The notes beneath the pieces are model-generated. The model had not been told where the DNA came from, ran no database searches, and saw only the letters and a program-made list of their open reading frames with translations. From CAZGSN01 sp964371655 (GTDB taxonomy: Bacteria; Desulfobacterota; Binatia; HRBIN30): 64,000 bases of DNA. Every line of letters begins with the position of its first letter. Positions within the stretch are counted from its first letter, which is position 1. The position numbers and the translations under genes were made by a program. Below are positions 34,926 through 42,875 of the stretch, one piece after another. The stretch spans positions 1 to 64,000 of the forward strand of contig CAYJOD010000010.1 in the NCBI GenBank assembly GCA_964371655.1, in the 5' to 3' direction.

Positions 34926-35330
34926 ATGGAGACTTGTAGGTTTCGAATGAGCACACAGAGCGTCTGCGTTCTAATCGGCGTTCTCGCAGTCGGCTTGAAC
35001 GCTTGTGCGACCACCAAGCGCGCGGCGCAGTTGGCAATCGACCACCACCTGGGCATGGTTCAGGGAGCCTGGGACATCGTCACTGGCGAGGCCGAGTCGC
35101 GTGAGCAACGCATCGCCAAGCTGCACACCGACCTGGAGACCAACCGCGCCCGCATCGACGTGGAGCAGGATCAGGGGCGCAGCGTCGACTTGTTGAGGCA
35201 ACAGATGCTGCTTCAGGACGCCTTGGTCGCCGAGCTCATGCACAGCGGTCACCAAGGTCACGGCCAGCAGCACGCCAGTGCCGAAGCTCAAGCCCCAGCC
35301 CCGCACCATAACGAAGCGCCGGTCGAATGA
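34926..35330 (+). CDS. Small coiled-coil lipoprotein
   Basis: From the ATG at 34926 (AGGAG site upstream) a 134-residue protein. Lipobox LNAC follows the signal sequence VCVLIGVLAVG. The mature part is helical with probable coiled coil (REQRIAKLHTDLETNRARID) and ends in a His/Gln-rich stretch (HSGHQGHGQQH). Function unknown. The next gene starts 10 bp later. Confidence 0.75.
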   Translation: METCRFRMSTQSVCVLIGVLAVGLNACATTKRAAQLAIDHHLGMVQGAWDIVTGEAESREQRIAKLHTDLETNRARIDVEQDQGRSVDLLRQQMLLQDALVAELMHSGHQGHGQQHASAEAQAPAPHHNEAPVE

Positions 35331-35340
35331 GGCCATCGTT

Positions 35341-35751
35341 ATGAAGCCGAAGCACGGTGGATGGCAGGCATTGGTCTTTGCGATTGGTGATGCAATCGGC
35401 GGCGCATTGACGGGAGGTGCCACGGCGGCAGCCGTAGGTGCGGTAGTCGCGCCGGACATGGATATGGTCCTGGCGATGATGCTGGGCATGGCGGTGGGGA
35501 TGCTGGTCCATCTCCCATTTATTCTTGTCCTCACGCCAGTGCTGGGGGCGTTCCACGTCATGGTGCCTGGCTCCATCATCGGCATGTATGGCGGGATGTT
35601 CTTCGCCATGCGCGATACGATGCAGGGCGACCACGCCAGCTCCTTTGGCCACGTCGTCATGGTAGGTGCCTGGTTCGGCATCGCGGTCACCGCCGTCATC
35701 CATGTGTACGACCAAGCGCTGCGCGACCGGTCGGAAGGGTCACACGCATGA
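35341..35751 (+). CDS. Four-helix membrane protein of unknown function
   Basis: From the ATG at 35341 a 136-residue membrane protein (MKPKHGGWQALVFAIGDAIG) with about four hydrophobic segments, rich in Gly, Met and Ala (DMDMVLAMMLGMAVGMLVHL). I do not recognise a named family. Its stop overlaps the start of the next gene (ATGA), so it is coupled to the methyltransferase. Confidence 0.78.
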   Translation: MKPKHGGWQALVFAIGDAIGGALTGGATAAAVGAVVAPDMDMVLAMMLGMAVGMLVHLPFILVLTPVLGAFHVMVPGSIIGMYGGMFFAMRDTMQGDHASSFGHVVMVGAWFGIAVTAVIHVYDQALRDRSEGSHA

Positions 35752-36356
35752 CCCAACCCGGAACTCCGCAGACGACGTGGGACCGTGCCAGTCGCAGCTA
35801 TGATTGGAGGTCGTGGGGAGACGACCGCCGATTCGCAGCAGCCAAGACCCGGCTGTTCTCGGGCATGCGCGGCCGTTGCCTCATGATGGCCGCGGGCACG
35901 GGCAACGATTTTCGTCACTTTTCACCCGGCCTGGACATCATCGCAATCGACGTCAGCCCGCAAATGATCGAGCACGCCCGCCGGAAGGCCAAGGTGTACA
36001 GCGGCAGCCTGACCCTGCGTGTAGCCGATGCTCAGTCGCTGCCGTTCGCCGACGGAGAGTTCGATACGGTGGTAACGGCGTGCACCTTCTGCTCCGTGCC
36101 CGATCCACTCCAAGGTCTGCGCGAGGTGCATCGCTGTTTGAAACCCGGCGGCCGGCTGCTGATGTTCGAGCACGTGCGTAGCCGCATTGGACCGATCGCC
36201 GTCGCTCAAGATCTCATGACACCGCTGACGCGCCGCTTCGGCACCGATATGAACCGCGACACGGTGGGCAATGTGATGCGCACGGGGTTTGAGGTGCGCC
36301 GCGAAGTCAACGTGTACATGGACGTCGTCAAGGCCATTGAAGCGCGGCGACCGTAG
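35748..36356 (+). CDS. Class I SAM-dependent methyltransferase (UbiE-like)
   Basis: A 202-residue methyltransferase. Motif I is CLMMAAGTGNDFRHF, motif II region IIAIDVSPQMIEHAR, and VADAQSLPFADGEFDTVV plus LREVHRCLKPGGRLLMFEHV are typical of the UbiE/arsM-type fold. Motif I has MMAAGTGN instead of the commoner LDLGCGTG. The substrate is unknown; coupling to a membrane protein suggests a lipid or a metal(loid) substrate, both inference. Confidence 0.85.
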   Translation: MTQPGTPQTTWDRASRSYDWRSWGDDRRFAAAKTRLFSGMRGRCLMMAAGTGNDFRHFSPGLDIIAIDVSPQMIEHARRKAKVYSGSLTLRVADAQSLPFADGEFDTVVTACTFCSVPDPLQGLREVHRCLKPGGRLLMFEHVRSRIGPIAVAQDLMTPLTRRFGTDMNRDTVGNVMRTGFEVRREVNVYMDVVKAIEARRP

Positions 36357-36380
36357 GTCGTAGATCGGACCGATCTGCAT

Positions 36381-36475
36381 GCGCCGTATGGGGTACCCAC
36401 AAGGGGTACCCCTACGCGACGGAATTCACGCTGGCTGTAGGGGCAACCCTTGTGGTTGCCCGTGCTCGCGGGAAG
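36381..36475. repeat. GGGGTACCC / GGGGCAACC palindromic repeat
   Basis: GGGGTACCCACAAGGGGTAC and TAGGGGCAACCCTTGTGGTT face each other in the gap between convergent genes. This type of repeat is common in intergenic DNA of many phyla. Confidence 0.6.
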
Positions 36476-36509
36476 TCGGCGAGGGCAGATCGCGGATCGT
36501 CGATCGCGT

Positions 36510-37640
36510 TCAGATCAGCCGACTTAGGCGGCGCCGCTGCAGCTCTGGAATGATCCGGCGCACGTCCTGGTCACGCTGGCGCGGGCAGACGAGAAGGGCG
36601 CCACCGGATTCGACGATCACCAGATCCTTCACCCCCAAGATCACGACAAGATGATCGGGTGCGTGGACAACACAACCCGTTGACTCAATGGGCAAGATCT
36701 TTCCTACAGCCGAGTTACCGCGCTCGTCGGCTCCCCACAGGTCGGCGATCGCGCTCCACGTCCCGACATCGTTCCAGTCGAATGCCGCACGCACGACCGC
36801 AAGCTTCGGCGCCTCGAGGCGGCGCCGGCTCGACGGCTCCAAGACACCCACATCGACGGATACGACCTCGAGCTTGCGGTAGGCGCTGCGAATGCGGCGC
36901 TCGGCCTCGGGATGGGAACACCAGACGTCGGCGAGGCGAGCGGCGGTGTTGGGCAAGTGCCGACGCAGCGCGAGCAAGTAGTCACTGACTCGCCACACGA
37001 AGATCCCCGAATTCCACAAGTATCCCCGGCTGCGAAGAAAGCGCCGCGCCTGGGCCAGAGTTGGCTTCTCACGAAAACGCAGAACCGGATGCAACGGCGA
37101 CCCGGGACGCTTATCGCCGATCTGAATGTAGCCGTAACCGGTCTCCGGTCGCACCGGCGGAGCTCCGATCGTCACCAGTTCGTGCCTGCCTTCCGCAGCG
37201 GCAACCGCGATCAGGAGAGTCTCCCGAAAACCTTCGACGTCGTTGATGACATGATCTGCCGGGCTGACGACCATGATGGCCTCGCCGACGCGGGTCCGCA
37301 GCCATTCAGCTACCAGGGTCAAACAGGCGGCAGTGCCGCGTCCGCTCGGCTCGATCACGACATGGTCGACCGGCAAGCTGGGTAGTTGCTGGCGCACTTG
37401 GTCCGCGTATCTGGCGGTGGTCACCACTACGATTCGAGACCAGGGGACCAAGGGTCGGAGACGCCGGGCGGTTTGCTGGAGAAGAGTACCGCGCCCGTAC
37501 AAACGCAGCAGCTGCTTCGGGCGGTCGCGGCGCGCCAACGGCCAGAAGCGCGTGCTGCTGCCTCCGGCCATGATCACGGCGAAGACGGGAAGAGCCCCAG
37601 ACGCCCCGGTACGGCGGGGCGCAGCCACAACGCCGGCCAC
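36510..37640 (-). CDS. manC: Mannose-1-phosphate guanylyltransferase-type nucleotidyltransferase
   Basis: A 376-residue nucleotidyltransferase making GDP-mannose from GTP and mannose-1-phosphate. Signature loop MAGGSSTRFWPLARRDRPKQ matches GGxGTRLWPLSR..PKQ; further motifs are VVSPADHVIND, RPETGYGYIQIG, FREKP, WNSGIFVW and FDWNDVGTWSA. It lacks the C-terminal isomerase domain found in the bifunctional AlgA/ManC form. It stands alone, convergent with the methyltransferase cluster. Likely feeds surface polysaccharide or glycan synthesis. Confidence 0.92.
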   Translation of the reverse strand: MAGVVAAPRRTGASGALPVFAVIMAGGSSTRFWPLARRDRPKQLLRLYGRGTLLQQTARRLRPLVPWSRIVVVTTARYADQVRQQLPSLPVDHVVIEPSGRGTAACLTLVAEWLRTRVGEAIMVVSPADHVINDVEGFRETLLIAVAAAEGRHELVTIGAPPVRPETGYGYIQIGDKRPGSPLHPVLRFREKPTLAQARRFLRSRGYLWNSGIFVWRVSDYLLALRRHLPNTAARLADVWCSHPEAERRIRSAYRKLEVVSVDVGVLEPSSRRRLEAPKLAVVRAAFDWNDVGTWSAIADLWGADERGNSAVGKILPIESTGCVVHAPDHLVVILGVKDLVIVESGGALLVCPRQRDQDVRRIIPELQRRRLSRLI

Positions 37641-37645
37641 TTAAG

Positions 37646-37870
37646 ATGTTCGGCACCGCCCCGAAGGGGCAGCCACCCGATAGCCCAGGGCATCGCCCTG
37701 GGAAATGTAATATGCGTCTGTCGCGAGCCCTGAAAGGGCGGAACCCGTGCCGCGGTCAGATGAATCTCGCCCCTTCAGGGCTTCCATATCTTCCTCGAAC
37801 CCTATTCCCAGGGCGTTGCCCTGGGCTTCCGAATCCCTGCCCCTTCGGGGCGACAGCACCTCAAGGCGCC
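37646..37870. repeat. Cluster of short palindromes (CCCAGGGC..GCCCTGGG)
   Basis: Several small palindromes lie in a row: GCCCCGAAGGGGC, CCCAGGGCATCGCCCTGGG, GCCCTGAAAGGGC, GCCCCTTCAGGGC, CCCAGGGCGTTGCCCTGGG and GCCCCTTCGGGGC. The order is roughly mirror-symmetric around 37760. No gene is seen between 37641 and 37887. Confidence 0.8.
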
Positions 37871-37887
37871 GGCCTTGGCTTTCGCCG

Positions 37888-38205
37888 TCAGAACTGACGG
37901 CGCGCGGCATCCAGGGTTTGCTCCTGGTGTTGGTGTGGCGTCCAGTTCCCTTCCTCGCGTGGCTTCAGGTGGAGTGGGTCGCCGCGCAGTCGCATCACCA
38001 GACCCAGCGGCATCACGGCCACGAAGTAGAAGAAAACCATGAGGATTCGAGTCTGCACGACACCGATCGCATGGCCCATCTTCATCCAGTGAGCCCACGC
38101 GGCGCGCCAGCCGGCTACCGAATCCGCCGCGGGCGCGTCGTGACTCAAGGACTTCCCCACCCCATCCTCAGAGGGGGCACCAACTTCACTTGCTGTATTG
38201 CTCAT
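37888..38205 (-). CDS. Small membrane protein, SxtJ/DUF5989-like
   Basis: With the ATG at 38205 (AAGAGGG site 8 bases upstream) a 105-residue protein with a single strong hydrophobic segment, TRILMVFFYFVAVMPLGLVM, followed by RLRGDPLHLKPREEGNWTPH. This resembles small membrane proteins found beside NodU-type carbamoyltransferases and exosortase loci; no such enzyme is nearby. The assignment is by pattern memory and uncertain. The gap 38206-38422 contains no other gene. Confidence 0.65.
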   Translation of the reverse strand: MSNTASEVGAPSEDGVGKSLSHDAPAADSVAGWRAAWAHWMKMGHAIGVVQTRILMVFFYFVAVMPLGLVMRLRGDPLHLKPREEGNWTPHQHQEQTLDAARRQF

Positions 38206-38422
38206 AGGCGATGCCCTCTTATCGCATGAGCACCAAGGTGATCTCAAGCTCGCTCTTCAAAGTCTGGGAATTGGATCGGCGGGGGGCAGGCCCCCAAATA
38301 TGCCGGAATGGCAAGGGCGGCCTTGCCCCCTCTTCAGCCGCGATCTCTTCGCAAGCCCCCAATTCCAAATCGGCCGCGCGGACCTGTCGCGGCGACCGAT
38401 GATCATGCTAGGTTTTTCCTCC

Positions 38423-39523
38423 ATGCGAACTTTGAGCCGGCTCTTGTTGCTTTCGCTCGTGGTGGCGGCCTGCACGCAAAAGCCGTCGCCGCCGCGTCCC
38501 CCCTGCTCAACCGACTCGGAGCTCGGCAGCCTATGCGGCTTCGAGAACCCGGAAGACGTCACCTACGTGCCCGGTTACGGGATCCTCGTCGTCAGCAACC
38601 TGCGGCTCAACAATCACGGCGGCTTTCTGTCGGCGCTGCCCGTCGCCGGCGGCGCACCGACGCGCTTGTGGCCGCCCGACAACCCCGACAAGGGCGGCAG
38701 CGGTTTTGCGCGCATGGCGTCTGCAGGCGAACCCGGGTGCGGAGCCCCGGACGCCGACCTGTTCGCGCCGCACGGGGTTTACCTCGATGTGCGCGACCCG
38801 CTGGCACCGCTGCTTTACGTCGTCAACCACGGCGGCCGTGAATCCGTCGAGATCTTCTCCTTCGGCCGCCGCGAGAACGAAACCTTGTTGTTTTGGACCG
38901 CGTGCATCGAGCTCCCGGAAGGCACCTCCGGCAACGACGTCGCCGTTGCCGCTGACGGTGAGGTCATCGTCGCCAACTACATGCCACCCACGCACAAAAT
39001 GTGGTCGAACCTGAAGACAGCGGTGGGATTGAGTACCGGCGACGTCATCGTCTGGAACCTAGACAAGCGCTGGCGCCATCTGCCCGGAACCACGGCCAGC
39101 GGGCCCAACGGCGTCGAAGTCTCGGCCGACGACAAATCGATCTACTACTCCTCCACCGGCAGCGGAACGATTACGCGGGTGGCACGCGACGGCAGCCAAG
39201 CGCGCCAGGTGAACATCGGCGGCAAGCCCGACAACCTCACCTGGAGCGCGGCCGGCACCCTGCTTGCGGCCAGCCACGAATCCGGTTTGGAGTTCATGAA
39301 ATGCCTGCGCCAACAGCCGTGCCGGAGTCCGTGGTTCATTGCCGAGATAGAGCCGGAATCGTTGCAGTTCAAAACCCTGCTCCGACACGACGGCGACGTC
39401 GTCGGGGCCGTCGCCGCGGCCTTGGAGGTGAATCACAGCCTCTATCTCAGCTCCGTGTTTGACGACCGCATTGGCGTGTGGAGACGACCACTCACCCCGG
39501 ATGCGACACGAGAGAGCCACTGA
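38423..39523 (+). CDS. SMP-30/gluconolactonase-like beta-propeller lipoprotein
   Basis: From the ATG at 38423 a 366-residue lipoprotein: MRTLSRLLLLSLVVAACTQK with lipobox VAAC. In-frame ATGs at 38399 and 38405 would add 6-8 residues. The mature protein has repeating beta segments typical of a six-bladed propeller (NPEDVTYVPGYGILVVSNLR, FAPHGVYLDVRD, SGPNGVEVSADDKSIYYSST), as in paraoxonase/arylesterase and SMP-30 families. Enzyme activity is unknown. The stop TGA shares its A with the ATG of the next gene. Confidence 0.78.
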   Translation: MRTLSRLLLLSLVVAACTQKPSPPRPPCSTDSELGSLCGFENPEDVTYVPGYGILVVSNLRLNNHGGFLSALPVAGGAPTRLWPPDNPDKGGSGFARMASAGEPGCGAPDADLFAPHGVYLDVRDPLAPLLYVVNHGGRESVEIFSFGRRENETLLFWTACIELPEGTSGNDVAVAADGEVIVANYMPPTHKMWSNLKTAVGLSTGDVIVWNLDKRWRHLPGTTASGPNGVEVSADDKSIYYSSTGSGTITRVARDGSQARQVNIGGKPDNLTWSAAGTLLAASHESGLEFMKCLRQQPCRSPWFIAEIEPESLQFKTLLRHDGDVVGAVAAALEVNHSLYLSSVFDDRIGVWRRPLTPDATRESH

Positions 39524-40080
39524 TGGCGCGCAAGCCACCGGCGCAGGTATCGCGAGCGCAGCCAAGGAAATCGCTGCGCATGTCCGAGCACGCCTTCAAA
39601 GTCTACGTCGAGAAGGACTACCTCAAGTTCAACGCCGCCCACTTCATCGCCTACAAAGGCTTCCGTGAGGCTCTGCACGGGCACAACTACCGGATCTCCA
39701 TTGAAGTCGAAGGCGAGCTCGACGCGCAGGGCTACGTCCTCGACTTCGGCGTCGTGAAACGCATCGCGCGGCGCGTCTGCGAGCGCTTGGACGAGAAGAC
39801 GTTGATCCCGTCACAGAGCGACTGCCTGACCGTGCGCACCGAAGGCAGACAGATCGTGGTTGTCTATGAGGAGGACGAGTTTCGTTTTCCGGTTGCTGAC
39901 GTGCTCTTGTTGCCGATCGTGCACAGCTCCGCGGAAGAGCTCGCACGCTACCTTGCGGGTGAGATCAAGACGGAGCTGCTCGCCGAGGTGCCCGTGCTCT
40001 TGGCGTCGATCGAAGTCGGCGTCGCCGAGACACCGGGCCAGGCGGCGTACTACAGACAACAGACGAAGGGAGAAGAGTGA
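39523..40080 (+). CDS. 6-pyruvoyl-tetrahydropterin synthase family, PTPS-III-like
   Basis: A 185-residue protein when started at the overlapping ATG (39523); an ATG at 39580 (MSEHAFKVYVEKDYLKFNAA) is also possible. Zinc ligands His40 (FNAAHF), His52 and His54 (LHGHNY) are present. The catalytic Cys of QueD/PTPS is absent; instead Glu49 makes the motif ExxHGH, the arrangement reported for PTPS-III enzymes that make 6-hydroxymethyl-dihydropterin for folate. The C-terminus has HSSAEELARYLAGEI and VAETPGQAAYY. Second gene of the operon from 38423 to pepA. Confidence 0.82.
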   Translation: MARKPPAQVSRAQPRKSLRMSEHAFKVYVEKDYLKFNAAHFIAYKGFREALHGHNYRISIEVEGELDAQGYVLDFGVVKRIARRVCERLDEKTLIPSQSDCLTVRTEGRQIVVVYEEDEFRFPVADVLLLPIVHSSAEELARYLAGEIKTELLAEVPVLLASIEVGVAETPGQAAYYRQQTKGEE

Positions 40081-40083
40081 GAC

Positions 40084-40353
40084 GTGAGATGGGAAGCGCT
40101 GATTGCGGTAGTTGTGTTAGCCGCGGGCTGCAACGCCACACTTCCGGATCCCGACTCCGCCGGAGCGCGGATCTACAGTGAGCGCTGCAGCGTATGCCAT
40201 CGACTGTACGCGCCCTCGCTTCTCAAGGCGGAGATGTGGAGGATTCAGGTCGAACGCAAGCAGGGCGAGATGGTTCGACACGGTCTGCCTCCTCTCACTG
40301 CGCAAGAACACGCGACGCTGCTCGCTTACCTTCAACAGCACGCTGCTAAGTGA
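40084..40353 (+). CDS. Small monohaem cytochrome c lipoprotein
   Basis: An 89-residue protein from a GTG start at 40084, 3 bp after the previous stop. Lipobox LAAGC ends the signal (WEALIAVVVLAAGC). The haem site is CSVCH (Cys35, Cys38, His39); a Met in the following helix (EMWRIQVERKQGEMVRHG) could be the sixth ligand. It would be a periplasmic electron carrier anchored to a membrane. Its partner is unknown. Confidence 0.82.
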   Translation: MRWEALIAVVVLAAGCNATLPDPDSAGARIYSERCSVCHRLYAPSLLKAEMWRIQVERKQGEMVRHGLPPLTAQEHATLLAYLQQHAAK

Positions 40354-40359
40354 CCGGCC

Positions 40360-41838
40360 ATGCAACTCAAGATCGAAACCCGCAAGCTGAAAAACTGTAA
40401 GGCGGATGCGCTTCTGATCGCCGCCGACAAGGACTGGGCCGCGACCGTATCTCCACTCTTGCGGGCCTCCGCAGCGGCGGCGCTGCGCCGTGAGCTGACC
40501 TTCCAGAACTTCCATGGCAAGGACGGAGAGGCCGCGATCTACCAGAGCCACGGAGCGACGCCGTGGCGCTACATCGTCCTGCTCGGAGTCGGCGACGGGA
40601 AGGACGTGCGCGCTTGGTACAACCTCGCGCATCTGGGGTTCACCAAGAGCCGCCATCTCGGGATCGAGCGCGCCACGCTGTGGATCCCGCCGGCGCTGTT
40701 GACGGCGCGCGTCGCCGCTATCATCAGCGAAGCGACCCTGCTCAGCGCCTACCGTTTCGACGCGTACAAAAGCAAGGCGCGCGTGCCCAAGCAGACGACG
40801 CTGGCACTGCTGTGCCCGAGCGCGGCGACCGATGTGAAGCGCGCCTTCGCACGCGGCCGCACGATCGCGGCCGCGACGACCCTGGCACGTGACCTGGTCC
40901 ACACACCCGCAGCCGTGGCAACTCCCCAGTTTCTCGCCAACACCGCGCGTAAGATCGCGCGTTCGCAGCGACTGCAGTTGCGCGTCCTCGACGTCGCCGC
41001 GATCAAACGTGCGGGCATGGGGGCTCTGCTCGCTGTCGCTCAAGGCAGTGCCCTGCCGGCGCGTTTCATCGAGCTGATCTATCGCCCGTCGCAGTCGCCG
41101 TCGAAGCACATCGCTCTGGTCGGCAAGGGTATTACCTTCGACAGTGGTGGGCTGTCGCTGAAGACGGCCGAGTCGATGCAAATGCAAAAGCGCGACATGG
41201 CCGGCGCGGCCGCGGTTCTCGGGGCCATGAGCGTGGTGCGCGATCTCCGAATCCGCGCCGAAGTGCGGGCCTATATTCCGTGCGCCGAGAACATGCCCAG
41301 CGGGCGCGCGCTCCGTCCGGGCGACGTCGTTCGCGCCGTCAACGGCAAGACCATCGAGGTGCTCAACACCGACGCCGAAGGCAGGCTCGTTCTCGCCGAC
41401 GCGCTGGCCTACGCCGCCAAACGAGATCCCGACGTGATCATTGATCTGGCGACGCTGACCGCGGCCGTACGCGTTGCTCTCGGCGCGCGCTACGCCGGCA
41501 TCATGGGAACCAACGCCGACACGGTGCAGGCGTTGATCGCCGCCGGCAAGGAGTGCGCCGAGAACCTCTGGGAGCTGCCGCTCGTCAACGAATACCGCAC
41601 CGACATCGACAGCAGCATCGCCGACTTGAAGAACGTCGGCGAGGGCAGCACCGGTGCCGGTACCATCATGGGCGGCCTGTTCCTGCGCGAGTTCGTTGCC
41701 AACACCCCTTGGTGTCACATCGATTTCTCGAGTACGGTCATGGCCGACAAACCATTTGCCTGTCATCCGCGCGGCGCCACCGGCTTCGGGGTACGTACGC
41801 TGCTACACTATCTTCAGGATCTCGAAGGCGAGAGGTAG
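40360..41838 (+). CDS. pepA: Leucyl aminopeptidase (M17 family)
   Basis: A 492-residue M17 metallo-aminopeptidase. Two-metal and catalytic motifs are clear: KGITFDSGGLSLKTAESMQM, KRDMAGAAAVLGAM and the family signature NTDAEGRLVLADALAYA. The N-terminal domain is the usual non-catalytic macro-like domain. It removes N-terminal residues from peptides; PepA homologues in some bacteria also bind DNA. Follows the cytochrome by 6 bp. Confidence 0.95.
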   Translation: MQLKIETRKLKNCKADALLIAADKDWAATVSPLLRASAAAALRRELTFQNFHGKDGEAAIYQSHGATPWRYIVLLGVGDGKDVRAWYNLAHLGFTKSRHLGIERATLWIPPALLTARVAAIISEATLLSAYRFDAYKSKARVPKQTTLALLCPSAATDVKRAFARGRTIAAATTLARDLVHTPAAVATPQFLANTARKIARSQRLQLRVLDVAAIKRAGMGALLAVAQGSALPARFIELIYRPSQSPSKHIALVGKGITFDSGGLSLKTAESMQMQKRDMAGAAAVLGAMSVVRDLRIRAEVRAYIPCAENMPSGRALRPGDVVRAVNGKTIEVLNTDAEGRLVLADALAYAAKRDPDVIIDLATLTAAVRVALGARYAGIMGTNADTVQALIAAGKECAENLWELPLVNEYRTDIDSSIADLKNVGEGSTGAGTIMGGLFLREFVANTPWCHIDFSSTVMADKPFACHPRGATGFGVRTLLHYLQDLEGER

Positions 41839-41982
41839 ACCCGAGACAGACCACGACACCGACAGCAGGCGACGCGACATGAAACCCCGGCCGATCAGAT
41901 GTCAGGATCGCTCATCACGGCGTGGTTCCCGGCTTGCCTGCGTCTCGCGCTTCGGTGGTGGGTCCGTTTGATGTTTTCTCCC

Positions 41983-42096
41983 GATGTCATCCCGAGCGGT
42001 GCGAGGGATCTGCAGTGGACAATCGGTGGGGTCGGAAGATTCCTCGCCGTGGAAGTGCGATGGCCCTTCGACGGGGCTCAGGACAGGCTCGGAATG
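41983..42096. repeat. GATGTCATCCCGAGC...GCTCGGAATGACA repeat, copy 1
   Basis: Ends are inverted (GTCATCCCGAGC and GCTCGGAATGAC). It shares GGATCTGCAGTGG and GAAGATTCCTCGCCG with the copy at 51059-51163. Its last ATG is the likely start codon of the following gene. Confidence 0.85.
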
Positions 42097-42768
42097 ACAT
42101 TCAAACTGCCCCACTTCTCGCGCTTCACGCCTCACGCTTCACGCTTCACGCTGTGTCTCCTGCTCCTCGCCTCCCCCGCCGGCGCGCAGGTCACCAGCCG
42201 CCCGGTTCGCGAAGGCAGCATGCCGATGAGCGCCGGCAGTGGACCCGTCTCCGAGATGAGCACAAACACCGGCCGTGGCAGCCGGCCGGTTTCGGGCGAC
42301 GGCAGCGTCCGCGACAGTGCAGCCGACCGCTTAGGCGGTAATTCCGTGCGCGGTTCGGCTACGGGTGACATCCGCAGTGGCCCCGTCTCCGCTGCCTCGG
42401 TCGGATCGGTCCACACCCGCGTGCCGCCCGCCGTCTCGGTCATGCCACCGCCGGAGTACTTCCCGGAGGGATACCCCGACAATTCCAACACCGAGGCGGA
42501 CGACCTGCAGTCACTCGCCGACCGCCTACGTGAAGTGGAACCTCTGCCACGCGAGCCGGAGTCTTCCGCAACCACGGCAGCGCCGGAGGGCGAATCGGAA
42601 CAAGCCCCCGACGCCACCATCGAAAACGAAGAACCACCGCCGGCCGACGACGGCGCAGCTGCTGTCGACGACGGTGCTGCGGAGCCGGTTGACGAAAGTG
42701 CCGCGGACCCGGAGCCGGCTCCGGACGACGAGGAAACGGAAGCCGCACCGGCGCCGGAGGCTCCGTAA
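42094..42768 (+). CDS. Secreted low-complexity acidic protein of unknown function
   Basis: The frame is open from 41899, but the first 65 codons are a dispersed repeat. The ATG at 42094 gives 224 residues with a signal-like segment (RFTLCLLLLASPAGAQ). The mature part is rich in Ser, Gly and Arg (SRPVREGSMPMSAGSGPVSE) with repeated GPVS, and the last 80 residues are mostly Glu, Ala, Pro and Asp. No domain recognised. The Arg/Phe/His-rich n-region (HFSRFTPHASRFT) comes from short direct DNA repeats (TCACGCTTCACGC). Confidence 0.55.
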   Translation: MTFKLPHFSRFTPHASRFTLCLLLLASPAGAQVTSRPVREGSMPMSAGSGPVSEMSTNTGRGSRPVSGDGSVRDSAADRLGGNSVRGSATGDIRSGPVSAASVGSVHTRVPPAVSVMPPPEYFPEGYPDNSNTEADDLQSLADRLREVEPLPREPESSATTAAPEGESEQAPDATIENEEPPPADDGAAAVDDGAAEPVDESAADPEPAPDDEETEAAPAPEAP

Positions 42769-42875
42769 CACCGGCGCTGTGTCTGGTATCTCGAATCTCG
42801 TATCTCGTCAGGCTGCAATCAATGCGAGATACGAGGAACGAGATTCGAGATACGCGCGGCGCGCACCGTGCCGCG

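Noticed and set aside
40117..41766. Long antisense open frame of 549 codons over pepA
   Set aside because: Its codons are the complement of a clearly conserved M17 enzyme in GC-rich DNA; the protein is Arg/Gly/His-rich with no family pattern.
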